Positions 21,599-30,169 of a stretch of DNA of 31,561 bases are shown in pieces (position 1 is the stretch's first letter; each line of letters opens with the position of its first letter). Location: positions 1 through 31,561 of the forward strand of contig CAZEKX010000019.1 in NCBI GenBank assembly GCA_964512955.1, in the 5' to 3' direction. Source of the DNA: HGM04593 sp964512955 (GTDB lineage: Bacteria; Bacteroidota; Bacteroidia; Bacteroidales; Bacteroidaceae). Below the pieces are notes generated by a model. That model did not search any database and was not told the origin of the DNA. It saw nothing but the letters and a program-made list of their open reading frames with translations. The position numbers were made by a program, and so were the translations under genes.

Positions 21599-23971
21599 TT
21601 ACTGGAAGAGGTCATCGAAACCTGCAACCTGTTTTGTGTCAGTATCGGATATGGTCTTAACTTCCAAGGTATCACCCTCTTCCGACATTGTATATAAATT
21701 TACGCCACAAGGATTAAAATCCTCGGGTATATCAAATTTTTCATCTTGTGAATATGGTAAACTTTTATCGGCATATACCTTATTCATATATATACCCCAA
21801 ATAGGTAAAGCCATGGAAGCACCCTGTCCATCACTCATTCTGTCGAAGTGAATATCGCGTTCCTCTCCACCAACCCAGCAACCTGTTACAAGTGATGGAG
21901 TAAAGCCCATGAACCAACCGTCGGAGTTGTTCTGAGTTGTACCTGTTTTACCACCCATGTCGGCTGTAATGTTATATACACGACGTATTCGTCCACCGGT
22001 ACCTTCGTTTATTACAGCACGTAACATATCAATCATCTTATATGAACTCTCTTCGCTAATAACCTCGTTCTTTTGTGCTGTAAATGTTGCTACTGTATTA
22101 CCTTCATTATCTTCGATGCGTGTTACAAATAGCGGTGCTGTACGAATCCCTTTTCCAACAAAAGCGGTATATGCACTTACCATCTCTCCAACCGATGCAT
22201 CGCACACTCCCAGGCAGAGTGATGGCGTTGGTTCTATGTCTCTGTTACGTAATCCAAATTGATGCAGTATCTTTTTAAATGAATATGGATTCAATTTACT
22301 CATAAGATATGCCGATATCCAGTTGTTGGAATTGGCTAATCCCCAGCGTAAGTTCACAATTTCACCATAACGTGTTTTGGAGGTGTTTTTAGGACTCCAT
22401 ATCTTGCCATCTTCAGTGAGCAGTGTCTGTTCCACATTACGTGTTTCGTCACAAGGAGAGAAACCATTCTCCATTGCTAGTGAATAGAGATACGGTTTTA
22501 TGGTTGAACCAACCTGACGACGTCCCACATTTGCCATATCATACATGAAGTTATGGAAATTGGGGCCTCCTACATATGCCTTCACCTCACCTGTAAGAGG
22601 GTCCATTGACATAACACCTACTCTTAAGAAATATTTATAATATCGCAAAGAGTCCATAGGTGTCATAATTGTGTCTATCATACCATTATATGTAAACACT
22701 TGCATATCCTCTTTTGTATTAAAAGCATCTGCAATCTCTTTATCGCTTGCACCATTTTTCTTCATCACACGATAGCGTTCGCTTTGGCGCATTGCACGAT
22801 TCATAATTTTATCGACCTCTTCAACTGTAAGTTCATCGGTAAAGGGAGCCGTTTTTTGCCCCTTTTTTGCCTTAAAGAAACGAGGTTGCAGATATTCTGC
22901 TACATGCTCTTTAACAGCCTCCTCGAGATATGTCTGCATGCGAGAATCTATGGTAGTGTATATCTTCAGTCCATCGGTATATACATTGTAATATGTGCCA
23001 TCGGCCTTTTTGTTTTTGTTACACCAACCATAGAGAGGATTATTCTCCCAATCTAAAGAGTCTTCGTAGAACTCTTGCATCTGCCAACCGCGATAATTCT
23101 TTTTTTCGGGTTTTTTGGCAGTCATGACATCGCGTAAATATTCGCGAAAATAGGGAGCAATACCAGCCTTGTGGTCGGCAGAGTGAAAGTTAAGTCCCAA
23201 ATCGGTCTCTTTCAAACTATCGGCTTCGATCTGTGTCAAGAAACCAGCCTTCACCATCTGACCGAATACAACATTACGACGCTGTTTGGTCTTTTCGGGA
23301 CGACGACGTGGGTTATACAAAGAGGAGTTCTTGCACATGCCTACCAGCATTGCAGCCTCCTGCATATTCAGTTCGCTTGGCAATTTACCAAAATAGACTT
23401 GAGATGCAGTTCTTATACCCACAGCATTGTAACCAAAATCATATTTGTTCAGATACATGGTTATGATTTCCTCTTTTGTATAATGTTTTTCGAGTTGAAT
23501 GGCTATAACCCACTCCACCGGTTTCTGTGTCAGACGCTCAGCCTCGCTGTCAGCTGTTACCTGTGTATACAGAAGTTTTGCAAGTTGTTGTGTTATAGTA
23601 CTGCCACCTCCGGCACTCTCCTGACGCAAAATTCCACGCTTTATCAATGCACGCAGAACTGCTCTGCCATCAATTCCCGAATGTTCGTAGAAACGTACAT
23701 CTTCTGTGGCAACAAGAGCATTTATAAGATTTGGAGAGATATCATTATAATCGACATATGTTCTATTTTCTTTACTGTACGACCATGTCTTCATAACCTT
23801 ACCATCGGCAGATATTACCTGTGAAGCAAATTTATATGAAGGGTTTTCCAATTCATCGAGACTTGGCATATACCCTATCCACCCCTTAGAAATGGCTGTG
23901 AATACAAGGATAACAGCAAAAACACCTGCGAAGAATAAAACCCACAGAGTTATCAATATCTTTTTAATCAT
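21599..23971 (-). CDS. mrcA: Class A penicillin-binding protein 1A (transglycosylase/transpeptidase)
   Basis: Bifunctional peptidoglycan synthase anchored in the inner membrane, with polymerising and cross-linking activity in the periplasm. The 790-residue protein has one N-terminal membrane helix (about 8-27). The GT51 domain contains the catalytic E90 in ATEDVRFYEHSGIDG, GGGSTITQQLAK, and the KEEIITMYLNKYDFG motif. The transpeptidase domain has S489 in the STIK motif, the SNN motif in ANSNNWISAYLM, and KTGTT in MGGKTGTTQNNSDGWFMGFTP. All catalytic signatures are intact. The gene is divergent from pyrB and upstream of kdsB. I use the symbol mrcA for the family; which numbered paralogue it is in this genome cannot be decided here. 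Confidence 0.95.
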   Translation of the reverse strand: MIKKILITLWVLFFAGVFAVILVFTAISKGWIGYMPSLDELENPSYKFASQVISADGKVMKTWSYSKENRTYVDYNDISPNLINALVATEDVRFYEHSGIDGRAVLRALIKRGILRQESAGGGSTITQQLAKLLYTQVTADSEAERLTQKPVEWVIAIQLEKHYTKEEIITMYLNKYDFGYNAVGIRTASQVYFGKLPSELNMQEAAMLVGMCKNSSLYNPRRRPEKTKQRRNVVFGQMVKAGFLTQIEADSLKETDLGLNFHSADHKAGIAPYFREYLRDVMTAKKPEKKNYRGWQMQEFYEDSLDWENNPLYGWCNKNKKADGTYYNVYTDGLKIYTTIDSRMQTYLEEAVKEHVAEYLQPRFFKAKKGQKTAPFTDELTVEEVDKIMNRAMRQSERYRVMKKNGASDKEIADAFNTKEDMQVFTYNGMIDTIMTPMDSLRYYKYFLRVGVMSMDPLTGEVKAYVGGPNFHNFMYDMANVGRRQVGSTIKPYLYSLAMENGFSPCDETRNVEQTLLTEDGKIWSPKNTSKTRYGEIVNLRWGLANSNNWISAYLMSKLNPYSFKKILHQFGLRNRDIEPTPSLCLGVCDASVGEMVSAYTAFVGKGIRTAPLFVTRIEDNEGNTVATFTAQKNEVISEESSYKMIDMLRAVINEGTGGRIRRVYNITADMGGKTGTTQNNSDGWFMGFTPSLVTGCWVGGEERDIHFDRMSDGQGASMALPIWGIYMNKVYADKSLPYSQDEKFDIPEDFNPCGVNLYTMSEEGDTLEVKTISDTDTKQVAGFDDLFQ

Positions 23972-24009
23972 AATAGTTACGTCCTTTACTTAACCATTCA
24001 ACGTAGATG

Positions 24010-24017
24010 CAAAGTTA
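24010..24017 (-). promoter_or_regulatory. Possible -7 box for the penicillin-binding protein gene
   Basis: The minus strand reads TAACTTTG, a full match to TAnnTTTG, 39 bases before the ATG. No TTTG lies at the ideal spacing. Confidence 0.45.
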
Positions 24018-24100
24018 ATAATAAAAATTCAATTATATGCCAATAATCATTTTTTAGAATAAAATAGTACGTGAAAGTATGTTTATTTAGGATTATTATT

Positions 24101-24108
24101 TATCTTTA
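24101..24108 (+). promoter_or_regulatory. Possible -7 box for the pyrB operon
   Basis: TATCTTTA, one base from the -7 consensus, 28 bases before the pyrB ATG; no clear upstream box. The implied leader is about 25 bases, too short for a pyrimidine-sensing attenuator, and I see none. Confidence 0.45.
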
Positions 24109-24135
24109 CGGATGATTTAATACATATCATTCCGT

Positions 24136-25050
24136 ATGAAGAACAGAAGCATAGTATCTATCAATGATTTATCGCGAGAGAAAATACTCGCATTATTGGA
24201 GACAGCAGAGAAATTCGAAGAGAATCCCAACCGCGATATTCTTTCGGGAAAAGTTGTTGGTTCACTGTTTTTTGAACCATCAACACGTACCCGTCTAAGT
24301 TTTGAAACTGCGGCAAATCGTTTGGGAGCAAGAGTTATTGGTTTTAGCGATGCAGCCACAAGTTCTGCAAGTAAAGGTGAGACTTTGAAAGATACAATAA
24401 TTATGGTATCGAACTATGCCGACCTTATAGTCATGCGCCATCGCTTGGAAGGTGCTGCACGTTATGCCAGTGAGGTCTCTCCATGTCCCATAATTAATGC
24501 CGGTGATGGTGCTAATCAGCATCCGTCACAGACAATGCTCGATTTATACTCTATTAAAAAGACACAAGGTACTCTTGAGAACCTGCATATACACCTGGTT
24601 GGAGACTTAAAATATGGACGTACGGTTCACTCATTGCTTCATGCCATGCGCCATTTTAATCCGACATTCCACTTTATTGCTCCCGAGGAGTTACACATGC
24701 CCGAAGAATACAGAATATTCTGTCGACAAAACAATATCTCCTTCACAGAGACTACTGAATTTAATGAAGATGTTATTGCAAGTGCGGATATTCTGTATAT
24801 GACACGTGTACAACGTGAACGTTTCAGCGATCTTATGGAATATGAAAAGGTAAAGAACTGCTACAGACTGACAAATGCCATGCTTGTCGACAGTAAGCCA
24901 AATTTAAAGATTCTGCACCCATTGCCTCGAGTTACAGAGATTGCATACGATGTAGACGACAATCCCAAGGCCTACTATTTTCAACAAGCGCAAAACGGAC
25001 TATATGTTCGCGAAGCTCTCATTTGCGATGTACTTGGTATTAACATTTAA
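24136..25050 (+). CDS. pyrB: Aspartate carbamoyltransferase, catalytic subunit
   Basis: Joins carbamoyl phosphate and aspartate to make carbamoyl aspartate, the committed step of pyrimidine synthesis. The 304-residue protein has the carbamoyl-phosphate loop STRTR at 49-53, the K80 region in SSASKGETLKD, HPSQTMLD from 129, DLKYGRTVHSL and the C-terminal LHPLPR loop. Length is standard. pyrI begins 12 bases downstream, indicating the allosteric two-subunit holoenzyme as in enterobacteria. First gene of a four-gene operon with pyrI, a flavin reductase and a beta-barrel. Confidence 0.97.
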   Translation: MKNRSIVSINDLSREKILALLETAEKFEENPNRDILSGKVVGSLFFEPSTRTRLSFETAANRLGARVIGFSDAATSSASKGETLKDTIIMVSNYADLIVMRHRLEGAARYASEVSPCPIINAGDGANQHPSQTMLDLYSIKKTQGTLENLHIHLVGDLKYGRTVHSLLHAMRHFNPTFHFIAPEELHMPEEYRIFCRQNNISFTETTEFNEDVIASADILYMTRVQRERFSDLMEYEKVKNCYRLTNAMLVDSKPNLKILHPLPRVTEIAYDVDDNPKAYYFQQAQNGLYVREALICDVLGINI

Positions 25051-25062
25051 ACAGAACTTTGT

Positions 25063-25524
25063 ATGAAAGAGAATAAACTTGCATTGCAAGTATCTGCATT
25101 ATGCAATGGCACCGTAATAGACCACATACCTGCCGACAAATTATTTGCAGTAGTAAATCTGCTCGATATTCCAAACATGGAGACAAATGTAACCATAGGA
25201 TACAATCTCGACAGTAAAAAATTAGGGAAAAAAGGATTGATAAAAGTAGCAGATAAATTTTTTACCGATGAAGAGATAAATCGTATATCTCTTGTTGCAC
25301 CCAACGTGGTTATGAACATAATACACAATTATAGGGTTGTTGAAAAAAAGGAGGTTCGCATGCCCAAAGAGATTAGAAACCTTGCAAAGTGCGGAAATCC
25401 TAAATGCATAACCAACAATGAGCCTATGCCAACACATTTTCATCTTGTAGACCGCGAAAGTGGAACTCTTAAATGCCACTATTGCGAGAAAGAGATAAAT
25501 GTAAATGACATAGAATTATTATAA
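25063..25524 (+). CDS. pyrI: Aspartate carbamoyltransferase, regulatory subunit
   Basis: Allosteric subunit that binds ATP/CTP and controls PyrB. The 153-residue product has the nucleotide-binding domain from NGTVIDHIPADK and four zinc ligands C110, C115, C138 and C141 in the order CxxxxC...CxxC, exactly the PyrI arrangement. The C-terminal zinc domain contacts the catalytic trimer. Located 12 bases after pyrB and 9 bases before the next gene. Confidence 0.97.
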   Translation: MKENKLALQVSALCNGTVIDHIPADKLFAVVNLLDIPNMETNVTIGYNLDSKKLGKKGLIKVADKFFTDEEINRISLVAPNVVMNIIHNYRVVEKKEVRMPKEIRNLAKCGNPKCITNNEPMPTHFHLVDRESGTLKCHYCEKEINVNDIELL

Positions 25525-25533
25525 GAAATTGAG

Positions 25534-26100
25534 ATGAAATTAAATTGGAAACCGGGTACAATGATATACCCATTACCCGCTGTACTGATAAGTTGTGGAG
25601 ATTCACCGGAGAATTATAACATGTTCACCGTTTCGTGGGTTGGCACTATATGTACAAATCCTGCAATGTGTTATATTTCGGTACGTCCCGAGAGACATTC
25701 ATACCCCATTATTCGTGAGAATGGTGAATTTGTCATAAATCTTACAACAGCAGAAATGGCACGCGCTACCGACTGGTGCGGAGTACGCTCCGGAAAAGAG
25801 TACAACAAAGCAAAGGAGACCGGACTGACATATGGTACATCGAAAGAGATAAAAGCTCCTATAATAATGGAGTCTCCCTTGAGTATTGAATGTAAAGTAA
25901 AAGAGATTATTCCATTAGGAACACACGATATGTTCATTGCAGAGGTGGTAAACGTACAGGCAGACGATAAATATTTGAATTCCGAAACCGGTGAGTGGGA
26001 TTTATCTGCAGCAGACCCACTTGTATATGCCCATGGTAAATATTTCCATTTAGGAGAGTTTATTGGAAAATTTGGTTGGAGTGTAAAAAAGAATAAATAA
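25534..26100 (+). CDS. Flavin reductase family protein (FMN-binding)
   Basis: A 188-residue flavoprotein of the flavin reductase-like domain family: N-terminal PLPAVLISCGDSPENYNMFTV with the FMN-binding region, then VRPERHSYPIIRENGEFVIN and ATDWCGVRSGKEYNKAKETG. Such proteins bind FMN and reduce it with NAD(P)H, or act as single-domain flavoproteins. The substrate is unknown. It sits 9 bases after pyrI and 8 bases before the beta-barrel gene, so cotranscription with pyrimidine synthesis is nearly certain; I recall this adjacency in other Bacteroides genomes but have not checked it here. Confidence 0.9.
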   Translation: MKLNWKPGTMIYPLPAVLISCGDSPENYNMFTVSWVGTICTNPAMCYISVRPERHSYPIIRENGEFVINLTTAEMARATDWCGVRSGKEYNKAKETGLTYGTSKEIKAPIIMESPLSIECKVKEIIPLGTHDMFIAEVVNVQADDKYLNSETGEWDLSAADPLVYAHGKYFHLGEFIGKFGWSVKKNK

Positions 26101-26108
26101 AAAGAGTT

Positions 26109-26807
26109 ATGAATATATACCGTATAATACCAATTATATTACTCCTTACCATCTCCATAGCCACAGAGGCACAAGAGAAGGAAAAGAGAGAAAAAGTAAA
26201 ATTCAATTACGGTATTAAGATAGGAACACATGCATCTACGTACAATAGTACCGATTTCGATATTACCGGTTATAAGTACGACAACAAAACGATGCATAGC
26301 AACAAAATAGGCTTTTCCATATCGCCGTTCATGCGTCTTAGTAAATGGATGTTTTACCTGCAAACAGAGTGTGATTTATGTATGACGAACCAAGATTTTG
26401 AGTTCGAAGAGATTGCTCCCGATGATATTATTACATCAAAAACTCCTAAGTATGAATTAACCACCTATTGCATACAGGTTCCATTGCTGTTTGGTTACAA
26501 TTTTATACAAAACGACACATACGGCATGAGCATGTTTACAGGGCCAAAGACAAAATTCATACTCACTGCGCACGACAGACAACATTTTGAGAATTTCAAC
26601 TTGGATTTATACGAAGACCTTCGCCCCATAACATACTATTGGGAAATAGGTTTGGGGGTAAAGATACACAGAGTATTCTTTGACTTTGCATTCGATATAG
26701 GATTAAGCAGACATACTAATGGTATTATAGACAAAGATAGCGGGACAAAATACCATGCTAAACGTTCCGACAATAATCTTAGTTTTTCTATAGGTATTAT
26801 ACTATAA
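26109..26807 (+). CDS. Outer-membrane beta-barrel protein (PorT-like family)
   Basis: A 232-residue protein with a signal peptide (MNIYRIIPIILLLTISIATEAQ) and a charged linker KEKREKVKFN, then repeated amphipathic strands such as FNYGIKIGTHASTYN, IGFSISPFMRLSKWMFYLQTE, YCIQVPLLFGYNF and YYWEIGLGVKIHRVFFDFAFD. These resemble the outer-membrane protein beta-barrel family that includes PorT of type IX secretion, but small barrels of this type have many roles and no function is claimed. It is the last gene of the pyrBI operon and its stop codon lies inside the terminator palindrome at 26803-26848. Confidence 0.82.
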   Translation: MNIYRIIPIILLLTISIATEAQEKEKREKVKFNYGIKIGTHASTYNSTDFDITGYKYDNKTMHSNKIGFSISPFMRLSKWMFYLQTECDLCMTNQDFEFEEIAPDDIITSKTPKYELTTYCIQVPLLFGYNFIQNDTYGMSMFTGPKTKFILTAHDRQHFENFNLDLYEDLRPITYYWEIGLGVKIHRVFFDFAFDIGLSRHTNGIIDKDSGTKYHAKRSDNNLSFSIGIIL

Positions 26808-26848
26808 AAATATAGGTTCCAAATTAATTTGGAACCTATATTTTTATA
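26803..26848. terminator. 46-base palindromic bidirectional terminator between the pyrB operon and glyA
   Basis: Two 23-base arms, perfectly complementary with no spacer, with the core GGTTCC/GGAACC. The arms start inside the last codons of the barrel gene (stop TAA 26805-26807) and end 11 bases before the glyA stop. T-runs flank the GC core on each strand (TTTTTATA), so it can act in both directions. Confidence 0.85.
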
Positions 26849-26858
26849 ATGATACTTT

Positions 26859-28139
26859 TTAATATGCAAACAAGGGATATTCGCTCATTGTTTCATTAAC
26901 CTTACGACGAACAGTAGCAATAACCTTCTCATCTTCGGGAGCATTTAATACAGTTTCTATCATCTCTGCAACAAAAGACATCATATCCTCTTTAACACCA
27001 CGAGTGGTTATTGCAGGTGTACCCAAACGGATACCCGATGTTTGGAAGGCACTACGAGAATCGAAAGGAACCATATTTTTGTTTGCTGTGATATCGGCTG
27101 CAACAAGTGCTTTCTCTGCAACTTTACCGGTGAGGTCGGGATATTTACTACGTAAGTCTACCAACATCGAATGGTTGTCTGTACCACCCGATACAATGCC
27201 GAAACCACGATTCATCAATTCGTTTGCCAATGTAGCGGCATTCAGTTTTACCTGTGCCTGATACTCTTTAAATTCTGGTTGTAATGCTTCGCCAAAAGCA
27301 ACTGCTTTTGCTGCAATAACATGCTCTAATGGACCACCCTGTATACCGGGAAATACCGCAGAATCCAATAATTGAGACATCATCTTAACTTCACCCTTGG
27401 GAGTTGTTTTCCCCCAAGGATTGGGGAAGTCCTTTCCAAGAATTATAATACCGCCACGAGGACCGCGCAATGTCTTGTGTGTAGTAGATGTTACTATATG
27501 CGCATATTTAACAGGGTTGTCTAACAATCCTGCAGCAATAAGTCCTGCCGGATGTGCCATATCTACCATAAGCAATGCACCAACACTGTCGGCAATTTCA
27601 CGCATGCGTTTATAATCCCACTCACGTGAATATGCAGAACCTCCACCAATTATAAGTTTAGGTTGCTCACGATGAGCAATCTCCTCCATCTGGTCGTAAT
27701 CGACACGGCCGGTTTCGGGGTTAAGGTTATATTCACATGGTGTGTATATTATACCCGAAGTATTTACAGCTGAACCATGAGACAAATGTCCACCATGTGC
27801 AAGATTCAGTCCCATAAACTTATCTCCCGGATTAAGCACAGCAAGAAAAACTGCGGCATTTGCCTGTGCGCCAGAGTGAGGTTGTACATTCACCCACTCT
27901 GCTCCATAGAGTTCTTTAAGACGGTTACGAGCCAAATCTTCAACCATATCAACAACCTCACAACCACCATAATAACGCTTGCCGGGATAACCCTCGGCAT
28001 ATTTATTTGTCAAGAAAGAACCCATAGCCTGCATCACTTCGTTACTTACAAAGTTCTCGGATGCAATAAGTTCAATGCCCTTCAACTGACGACGTTGCTC
28101 CATCTCGATGAGTTGGAAAATCTGAGTGTCTCTTTTCAT
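26859..28139 (-). CDS. glyA: Serine hydroxymethyltransferase
   Basis: PLP enzyme that interconverts serine plus tetrahydrofolate with glycine plus 5,10-methylene-tetrahydrofolate, the main one-carbon source. The 426-residue protein has the N-terminal ELIASENFVS, GYPGKRYYGG and the PLP-binding lysine K222 in VTSTTHKTLRGPRGG. Length is normal. It is convergent with the pyrB operon and divergent from pepT. Confidence 0.97.
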   Translation of the reverse strand: MKRDTQIFQLIEMEQRRQLKGIELIASENFVSNEVMQAMGSFLTNKYAEGYPGKRYYGGCEVVDMVEDLARNRLKELYGAEWVNVQPHSGAQANAAVFLAVLNPGDKFMGLNLAHGGHLSHGSAVNTSGIIYTPCEYNLNPETGRVDYDQMEEIAHREQPKLIIGGGSAYSREWDYKRMREIADSVGALLMVDMAHPAGLIAAGLLDNPVKYAHIVTSTTHKTLRGPRGGIIILGKDFPNPWGKTTPKGEVKMMSQLLDSAVFPGIQGGPLEHVIAAKAVAFGEALQPEFKEYQAQVKLNAATLANELMNRGFGIVSGGTDNHSMLVDLRSKYPDLTGKVAEKALVAADITANKNMVPFDSRSAFQTSGIRLGTPAITTRGVKEDMMSFVAEMIETVLNAPEDEKVIATVRRKVNETMSEYPLFAY

Positions 28140-28177
28140 AGATTATAGTGTTTAAATTCCTTTTCTAAAATTTTTCG

Positions 28178-28185
28178 CGAAGATA
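28178..28185 (-). promoter_or_regulatory. Possible -7 box for glyA
   Basis: The minus strand reads TATCTTCG 38 bases before the glyA ATG. No clear upstream box. No purine/folate regulatory site was recognised. Confidence 0.4.
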
Positions 28186-28335
28186 GAGAAAATAATTCAT
28201 ATTACACCTGTTTAGGCGTAACAAAATAAAACAATTGTTTGGGCTTGCACTTAAATTGTATATATATATACAAGTATTTTATAGATATTTATATTTGTCG
28301 ATAAGTATATTTATTGTAACATTATTGAATTTATA

Positions 28336-28366
28336 TCTGTTTTTGAAAAAATATTGTTTATCTTTG
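28336..28366 (+). promoter_or_regulatory. Promoter of pepT
   Basis: TATCTTTG at 28359-28366 is a full -7 match. TCTG at 28336-28339, 19 bases upstream, is a one-mismatch TTTG. The leader would be about 70 bases. Confidence 0.5.
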
Positions 28367-28440
28367 AAATTTACATAAGGGATAAATTAAGAATGCAATG
28401 TAATTCTTTGACAAGGAAGTAATATATAACACCAATAACA

Positions 28441-29685
28441 ATGAAATTATTAAGAGAAAATTTGCTTAAACGCTTTTTGAAGTATGTAACATTCGAGACA
28501 ACATCGGTAGAAGATGCAACAACAGTTCCCACCAGCAATGGTCAAATGGTCTTTGCGCGTTATTTGGAACAGGAACTAAAAGAGATAGGACTTCGGGATG
28601 TTTTGCTCGATGAGAAAGGCTACCTCTATGCTACTTTGCCGGCAACAAGTAACAAAGAACTGCCCGTAGTTGGTTTTATCGCCCATCTTGATACAAGCCC
28701 CGATATGAGCGGAAAAGATGTGAAGCCTCGTATTGTTGAGAATTACGATGGTACCGATATTGTTCTTGACAAGGATGCGGGCATAATCCTTGCTACAAAA
28801 GAGTTCCCCGAGGTTACTGCGTATAAAGGCGATGACTTGGTGGTTACTGATGGCCATACACTGCTTGGTGCCGACGATAAGGCGGGTATTGCAGAAATTG
28901 TTTCCGCAGTGGAATATCTGTTGCAACACCCCGAAATTGAGCATGGCAAGATACGTATTGCCTTTAACCCCGACGAAGAGATTGGACGAGGTGCACATAA
29001 TTTTAATGTACCTCTTTTTGGGTGCGATTGGGCATATACTGTAGACGGTAGTGCCGAAGGTGAATTGGAATTTGAGAACTTTAATGCCAGTAGTGCCCTC
29101 TTCTCTATTCAGGGACGTAATGTCCATCCCGGTTACGCAAAAGGTAAAATGATAAATGCGTTACGTGTAGCAAATGCTATAGTAGATGTTATTCCAATGA
29201 ATGAGTCGCCAGAGGAGACAGATGGATACGAAGGCTTTTATCATCTTATGTCAATAAGTGGCGGTGTAGATTCAGCCGAGGTTTCATATATTATTCGCGA
29301 CCACGACAGAGTGAAATTTGAAAAAAGACTGGCTCTCATGTATGCTACAGCCGACAGTATAAACGAATTTTATGGTGCCGGAACCGTTGCTATTACTATA
29401 AAAGAACAATATCGTAATATGCGTGAGATGGTTGAACCGCGCATGCATATCATTGAACTTGCAAAGAGTGCCATGGAGCATGTCGGTGTTGTGCCACAGG
29501 TTAAACCAATACGTGGTGGTACCGATGGAGCGCAACTTTCATTTATGGGGTTACCTTGTCCCAACCTTTTTGCGGGTGGAATAAATTTTCATAGTCGCTA
29601 TGAGTTTGTGTCGGTACAGGTTATGGAGAAGGCAACCAAAACAGTTATAAAAATTATAGAAGGTATAAAGGATTTAAACAAATAA
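28441..29685 (+). CDS. pepT: Peptidase T (tripeptide aminopeptidase)
   Basis: M20-family zinc aminopeptidase that removes the N-terminal residue from tripeptides in the cytosol. The 414-residue protein has the metal ligands H82 with D84 in GFIAHLDTSPD, D145 in LLGADDKAG, E179/E180 in NPDEEIGRG and the aspartate in YTVDGSAEGELE. A C-terminal histidine is in AGGINFHSRYEF. Length and motifs match PepT. It is monocistronic, followed 14 bases later by a bidirectional terminator. Confidence 0.96.
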   Translation: MKLLRENLLKRFLKYVTFETTSVEDATTVPTSNGQMVFARYLEQELKEIGLRDVLLDEKGYLYATLPATSNKELPVVGFIAHLDTSPDMSGKDVKPRIVENYDGTDIVLDKDAGIILATKEFPEVTAYKGDDLVVTDGHTLLGADDKAGIAEIVSAVEYLLQHPEIEHGKIRIAFNPDEEIGRGAHNFNVPLFGCDWAYTVDGSAEGELEFENFNASSALFSIQGRNVHPGYAKGKMINALRVANAIVDVIPMNESPEETDGYEGFYHLMSISGGVDSAEVSYIIRDHDRVKFEKRLALMYATADSINEFYGAGTVAITIKEQYRNMREMVEPRMHIIELAKSAMEHVGVVPQVKPIRGGTDGAQLSFMGLPCPNLFAGGINFHSRYEFVSVQVMEKATKTVIKIIEGIKDLNK

Positions 29686-29699
29686 TAAAATAGGTAATT

Positions 29700-29738
29700 A
29701 TAAAAAATGTACGCTTTTTGAAAGCGTACATTTTTTAT
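29700..29738. terminator. Bidirectional terminator between pepT and the S4-protein gene
   Basis: An 18-bp perfect stem with a TTG loop; the base of the stem is a run of six A on one side and six T on the other, with the GC core GTACGC/GCGTAC. On both strands the hairpin is therefore followed by T-residues. It ends five bases before the convergent stop codon at 29744. Confidence 0.9.
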
Positions 29739-29743
29739 CTCAT

Positions 29744-30169
29744 TTACAAGGTGTCGAAATCGAATTCATCGAACTCATAAAGATCATCGTATGATGTTTC
29801 GTTAAAACGGTCTATGTCGCGACGTTCTTTCTTTGTGGGGCGTCCTGTACCACGCATACGGTCGGCAAAACTGCTTATCTTGCTCATTTCGAGAATCTCG
29901 TATTGTTCTTTTGGAGTGATATTTTCCATAAGTTCCGGTACCAATTTGGCACCTACACGGTTCTCTGCTGCTTTCAGTACACGGAATGAGTATGTTATGG
30001 GGGCTTTTCTCACATTAACCACATCGCCTACACGTACAATATGTGCGGGTTTTACACTCCTTGAGCCTATTAATATATGCCCCTTTTTGCAAGCCTCGGC
30101 GGCAATACTGCGTGTCTTGTATATACGTACAGCCCACAACCATTTATCTATGCGTGCTTGATCACTCAT
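29744..30169 (-). CDS. S4-domain RNA-binding protein (Hsp15/HslR-like)
   Basis: A 141-residue protein whose first 60 or so residues form an S4 RNA-binding domain: RIDKWLWAVRIYKTRSIAAEACKKGHILI. This is the form of Hsp15, which binds free 50S subunits carrying nascent chains to rescue stalled ribosomes. The rest is Lys/Arg-rich, then an acidic tail (YDDLYEFDEFDFDTL). The start overlaps the pth stop by four bases (ATGA-type overlap, 30166-30169), so it is translationally coupled to pth, which also releases peptidyl-tRNA; the pair fits a joint role in ribosome rescue. Confidence 0.88.
   Translation of the reverse strand: MSDQARIDKWLWAVRIYKTRSIAAEACKKGHILIGSRSVKPAHIVRVGDVVNVRKAPITYSFRVLKAAENRVGAKLVPELMENITPKEQYEILEMSKISSFADRMRGTGRPTKKERRDIDRFNETSYDDLYEFDEFDFDTL

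Larger units (their letters stand above)
28140..28440. other. 301-base divergent intergenic region between glyA and pepT
   Basis: Contains the presumed glyA -7 box (28178-28185), an 18-base AT-dinucleotide palindrome (28256-28273), the pepT promoter (28336-28366) and, in the pepT leader, a 9-codon ORF at 28393-28422. The sequence is strongly AT-rich between 28190 and 28330, and I see no riboswitch or RNA gene in it. Confidence 0.6.

Noticed and set aside
23171..23824. Plus-strand open frame of 217 codons opposite the penicillin-binding protein gene
   Set aside because: It is cysteine- and histidine-rich in the manner of antisense translations, and the PBP motifs on the minus strand are intact.
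27378..27414. 7-bp inverted repeat inside glyA
   Set aside because: The stem is short with an 11-base loop; several 6-7 bp repeats of this kind occur in other genes here and are expected by chance.
28256..28273. 18-base palindrome in the glyA-pepT gap
   Set aside because: It is nearly all alternating T and A, which is self-complementary by composition; no further support.
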